Below, one piece after another: positions 61,422 to 64,000 of a DNA stretch of 64,000 nt. The stretch spans positions 868,001 through 932,000 of the forward strand of contig JAIXMP010000016.1 of NCBI GenBank assembly GCA_025677815.1. The letters are read 5' to 3'. Numbering within the stretch: position 1 is the stretch's first letter; each line of letters begins with the position of its first letter. Below the pieces are notes generated by a model, which saw only the letters and a program-made list of their open reading frames with translations, did no database searches and was not told where the DNA came from. Source of the stretch: Phascolomyces articulosus. Lineage: Eukaryota; Mucoromycota; Mucoromycetes; Mucorales; Lichtheimiaceae. Position numbers and translations under genes: made by a program.

Positions 61422-63592
61422 TTATTTTACTGGAACAACACCAGAAGAAGTAGTACCAGAAGGTGTATTGCATACGCTGGAAGAACCACTCTTATAAGCT
61501 TCATTGATTTGTTGACGGATCAATTGAAGTAATAAACGATGTCGTTGTGCTTCTAACATTTTGCTGTCCCTTTTATTGTTCTTTTCAATGACAGGTTTGT
61601 TTAAATCGGGATAAAGTGATGCTTTTTCATCTCCATTTTCATTCTTTTGTGCGGTGATAATAGTTGTGGCAGTTGTTTTTGTTGATGATATAGATTGATC
61701 TACATTTGGTGTATTTTCCAAACTCACATTGGACATATCTTGTGTAAGGATATCAATTGTAACTTGATTCTTTGGTGTAACCTTCTTTTGTTGTTCTTCG
61801 GCTGGTTTTTCATTTTTATTAACTATCGTCTGTGATGATGGTTTGGATTGTGTCGATGATGAAACCATTGTATCCTTGCCATTGAATACAACCGCCATAG
61901 TAGCCAATTTCTTCTTTTCATCGGTAAAGGTACCGCGAGAAGATTTGGTTGCAGTAAATGATTCTTCCGCTGCTACCTTATCTACTTGACCTTCACTCGG
62001 TGCCTTATGCGTTCGTGTTGATGTCTTGGATGTAGGTGATGAGGTAGATGTTGGATTATGACTGGTCAAGTTGAAGTTGGTTTGAATATTATGGTCAAAG
62101 CGGGTCGATGCAATGTCAGGTACATTCATAATATGAGAACGTTGACTAATAAGCATATCGTTTGGATTAAATCCTGTGTTAGTGGGTGTTGTCGAAGGTG
62201 GCATACCCATCATTACATCCGTTTGATTGGCTGTCATCAAATCACTGTATAATCCAGTTGTTGCTGATCCATCGGTTGGCATGATGGGATGAGAACGAAC
62301 ATACATGTCATGGTCTTGTGAAGATGGGTATAATCCCCCTAAACCATTCATATCAGGTGCCGGAGAATTGTCATAGGAAGATAACATATGCTGCGTTGTT
62401 GTATTATCATAACATCCAAGACCGTACATATCAGTAGCTGTCGTTGTGGGTGTAGAATCCATCATAATGGCATCTTGATCCGTTGTAGGTGGAATATTTT
62501 GTGATAGACGTTCCAACCAAGTATTGATATCTGCTAATTCTTGATCACTCGTCACGTTGACACTTAAATCAGCTGGGCTTACTGCACCAGCATCAAGCAT
62601 ACCCTGTAATACATTCAGCTGATCTGCAACACCTATAATTACATGTACCAAAAAAGGAAAATGTGAGAAATTATAATATAAACTTGAAGGATGGAAAAGA
62701 AGGGGGAGGGGATGAATATATATTTGAAATAATCAAATAATGAAATGTTACCTTGATTGTATTCTGGTGGTGTATCCATAGTAGGGAATATCATATTTGA
62801 AAGAAGTTGGTCGGGTGAATGCTGTTGTAATGGTTGCTGAAATTGCAATTGTTGCTGTTGCTGTTGTTGATTATCAAATGGAGGTGTATTATATAAATGT
62901 TGTGATGGGACAGTGGGTGGTTTACGATTATAATCAATAGGACTATTAAAATGATCAGAAGCGGATGTTGCGGGAGAAATACTGTTGCTATGATGATGAA
63001 TCCAACTTAAACTATCGTCTTCTGAATAAATGCTTTGTGGAGGGGAAACAGGGACACCTGAAATGTGGTTACGGTCTTTGACCGGTGAAAGTAATCCCAT
63101 ATCGGGTTGTCTCGGTGGAGTCAAAGGTTGCATGATTTTTGATGAAGGTCGGCTGTTACTGGTAGTAGACGACGTAGTGGATCGTTCTTCATTATGAATT
63201 TTTTCATGTTTTTTCAAATCCTGAGGTCTTTTGAATGATTTATCACAAAACTATTATACAAATTAAATAAAAGAAAAAGTCAGAGAAACAGAAATGATAA
63301 ATGTGTTTAAAACCTTATATCTATAAAGTAAAATACTTACACTACAGTGGTGAGGTTTCAGAGGAACGTGGACTCGTAAATGACTAGTGATATGGTCTCT
63401 TTTCACCACACTCACATCGCATTGATCCCAATGACAAGTTAAACATAAGTTGCCAGTGGATTTACGACCTACATGGTCGTTTGTAAGATGACTATAAAGT
63501 AATTCTGCATCTGTATAAGTCTTGGCACAATTAGCCCAATGACAAGTAAAAACATTAGATTCCATTGTTGTAAAGTCAGAAGCAATGTCCAT
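61422..63592 (-). CDS. pacC: PacC/Rim101 pH-response zinc-finger transcription factor
   Basis: Three exons (63592-63341, 63250-62752, 62632-61422) give 653 residues. Three C2H2 fingers lie at the N-terminus: C17/C22/H35/H40, C53/C58/H71/H75 and C83/C86/H99/H103. Diagnostic strings are [33 protein letters not shown] and [14 protein letters not shown], nearly identical to PacC and Rim101. The first intron separates the two cysteines of finger three. The rest is Ser/Thr/Gln/Pro-rich. Near the C-terminus, LYPDLNKP contains a YPxL motif, the type by which PacC binds PalA/Alix. In known systems alkaline pH triggers proteolysis of PacC, and the truncated form activates alkaline genes through GCCARG sites; two such sites lie upstream here. 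Confidence 0.95.
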
Positions 63593-63748
63593 TCTTTTTG
63601 TAATTATTTAAAAAAGGAAAGTGATATATAGGTGGAAAGAGAAAGAAGGAGAAGAAAAAAGTGGTTTTTGAGGTGGTTATCGTAGGTATAGTAGTAGTTG
63701 TTGTTGTTGTTGTTGTTGCAGCAGCTGTTATTGCCTTTTTTTATATAT

Positions 63749-63754
63749 GCCAAG
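63749..63754 (+). promoter_or_regulatory. PacC consensus site GCCAAG
   Basis: Matches the PacC/Rim101 core GCCARG about 157 bases upstream of the pacC start codon. A hexamer alone is weak, but a second site lies nearby in opposite orientation. Confidence 0.45.
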
Positions 63755-63879
63755 AATAAGTTATGTATTTATATATAAAAGAGAATAGAAAGGAAGAAGA
63801 AGAGGATGTTCAAAAAAGCAAGGATATATTTATATATAAAAAATGTGTGTGAGAAGAAGAAAAAAAAGGGTCAAGCGGT

Positions 63880-63885
63880 CTTGGC
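63880..63885 (-). promoter_or_regulatory. PacC consensus site GCCAAG (reverse)
   Basis: CTTGGC on the plus strand is GCCAAG on the minus strand, about 290 bases upstream of the pacC start. With the site at 63749 it forms an inverted pair that fits self-regulation. Confidence 0.45.
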
Positions 63886-64000
63886 ATTATTCACTGAGCG
63901 AGATAGCATGCAAAGCAATCCATTTATATCAGTGGCGGTCCTTTGATTTCACTTTTGTGTAACAAACTGGTCGTGGCTGGTGACAAAAGCTGACGATGTG

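Larger units (their letters stand above)
63593..64000 (-). promoter_or_regulatory. pacC promoter region
   Basis: This contains a GTT repeat (about 63697-63719), CT/GA-rich tracts and two PacC-type hexamers, listed separately. At 63930 a CAGTGGCGG string resembles hAT transposon ends, but the element would lie outside the window. Confidence 0.55.

Overview
This is nuclear DNA from a filamentous fungus, most likely Mucoromycota and probably Mucorales. It is AT-rich, with many short GT-AG introns and very small first exons. It encodes fungal regulators (a PacC/Rim101 factor, an SREBP, two Zn2Cys6 factors, an Ssd1-like RNA-binding protein). It also carries a relic of an uncharacterised protein type that I associate with mucoralean genomes. 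I cannot name the species. Exon coordinates were worked out by hand from splice signals, reading-frame continuity and family resemblance.

Layout: 1-5 kb is mostly gene debris: a broken hypothetical gene, a dead F-box/LRR copy and a dispersed repeat. 5.1-8.1 kb holds a many-exon diflavin reductase (Tah18/NDOR1), then a TPR-MYND protein on the minus strand (9.6-11.2 kb). 11.2-20 kb is a relic zone: a Mutator-like transposase fragment, the mucoralean-type relic, a small unknown gene, and a TPR/F-box/LRR pseudogene that is the paralogue of the one near 3 kb.

21-48 kb is gene-dense and rich in transcription factors: Zn2Cys6 factor 1, SREBP, a serine/asparagine-rich single-pass membrane protein, a CREB-like bZIP, an O-fucosyltransferase-like enzyme, an Ino4/Yas1-like bHLH, a flavodoxin-like protein, an Ssd1-like protein, a GCIP/CCNDBP1-like protein and Zn2Cys6 factor 2, which is the paralogue of factor 1. 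47.9-51.3 kb has a Ulp1-type SUMO protease and an aldehyde dehydrogenase.

51.4-60.4 kb is a tandem array of very-long-chain acyl-CoA synthetase (FATP/Fat1) genes: two intact copies with the same 12-exon structure and one internally deleted relic. 61.4-63.6 kb is pacC, with two PacC-type sites in its promoter.

There is no physical pathway cluster apart from the acyl-CoA synthetase array. The themes are lipid and sterol control (SREBP, Ino4-like bHLH, FATPs), wall and surface biology (Ssd1, O-fucosyltransferase, membrane protein, PacC) and duplication with decay. I saw no CRISPR array, rRNA, convincing tRNA or bacterial-type system. The strongest novelty candidates are the FATP array with its 14-nt microexon and internally deleted relic, the paired Zn2Cys6 genes with the zinc knuckle split by an intron, and the repeat at the edge of a dead F-box gene.
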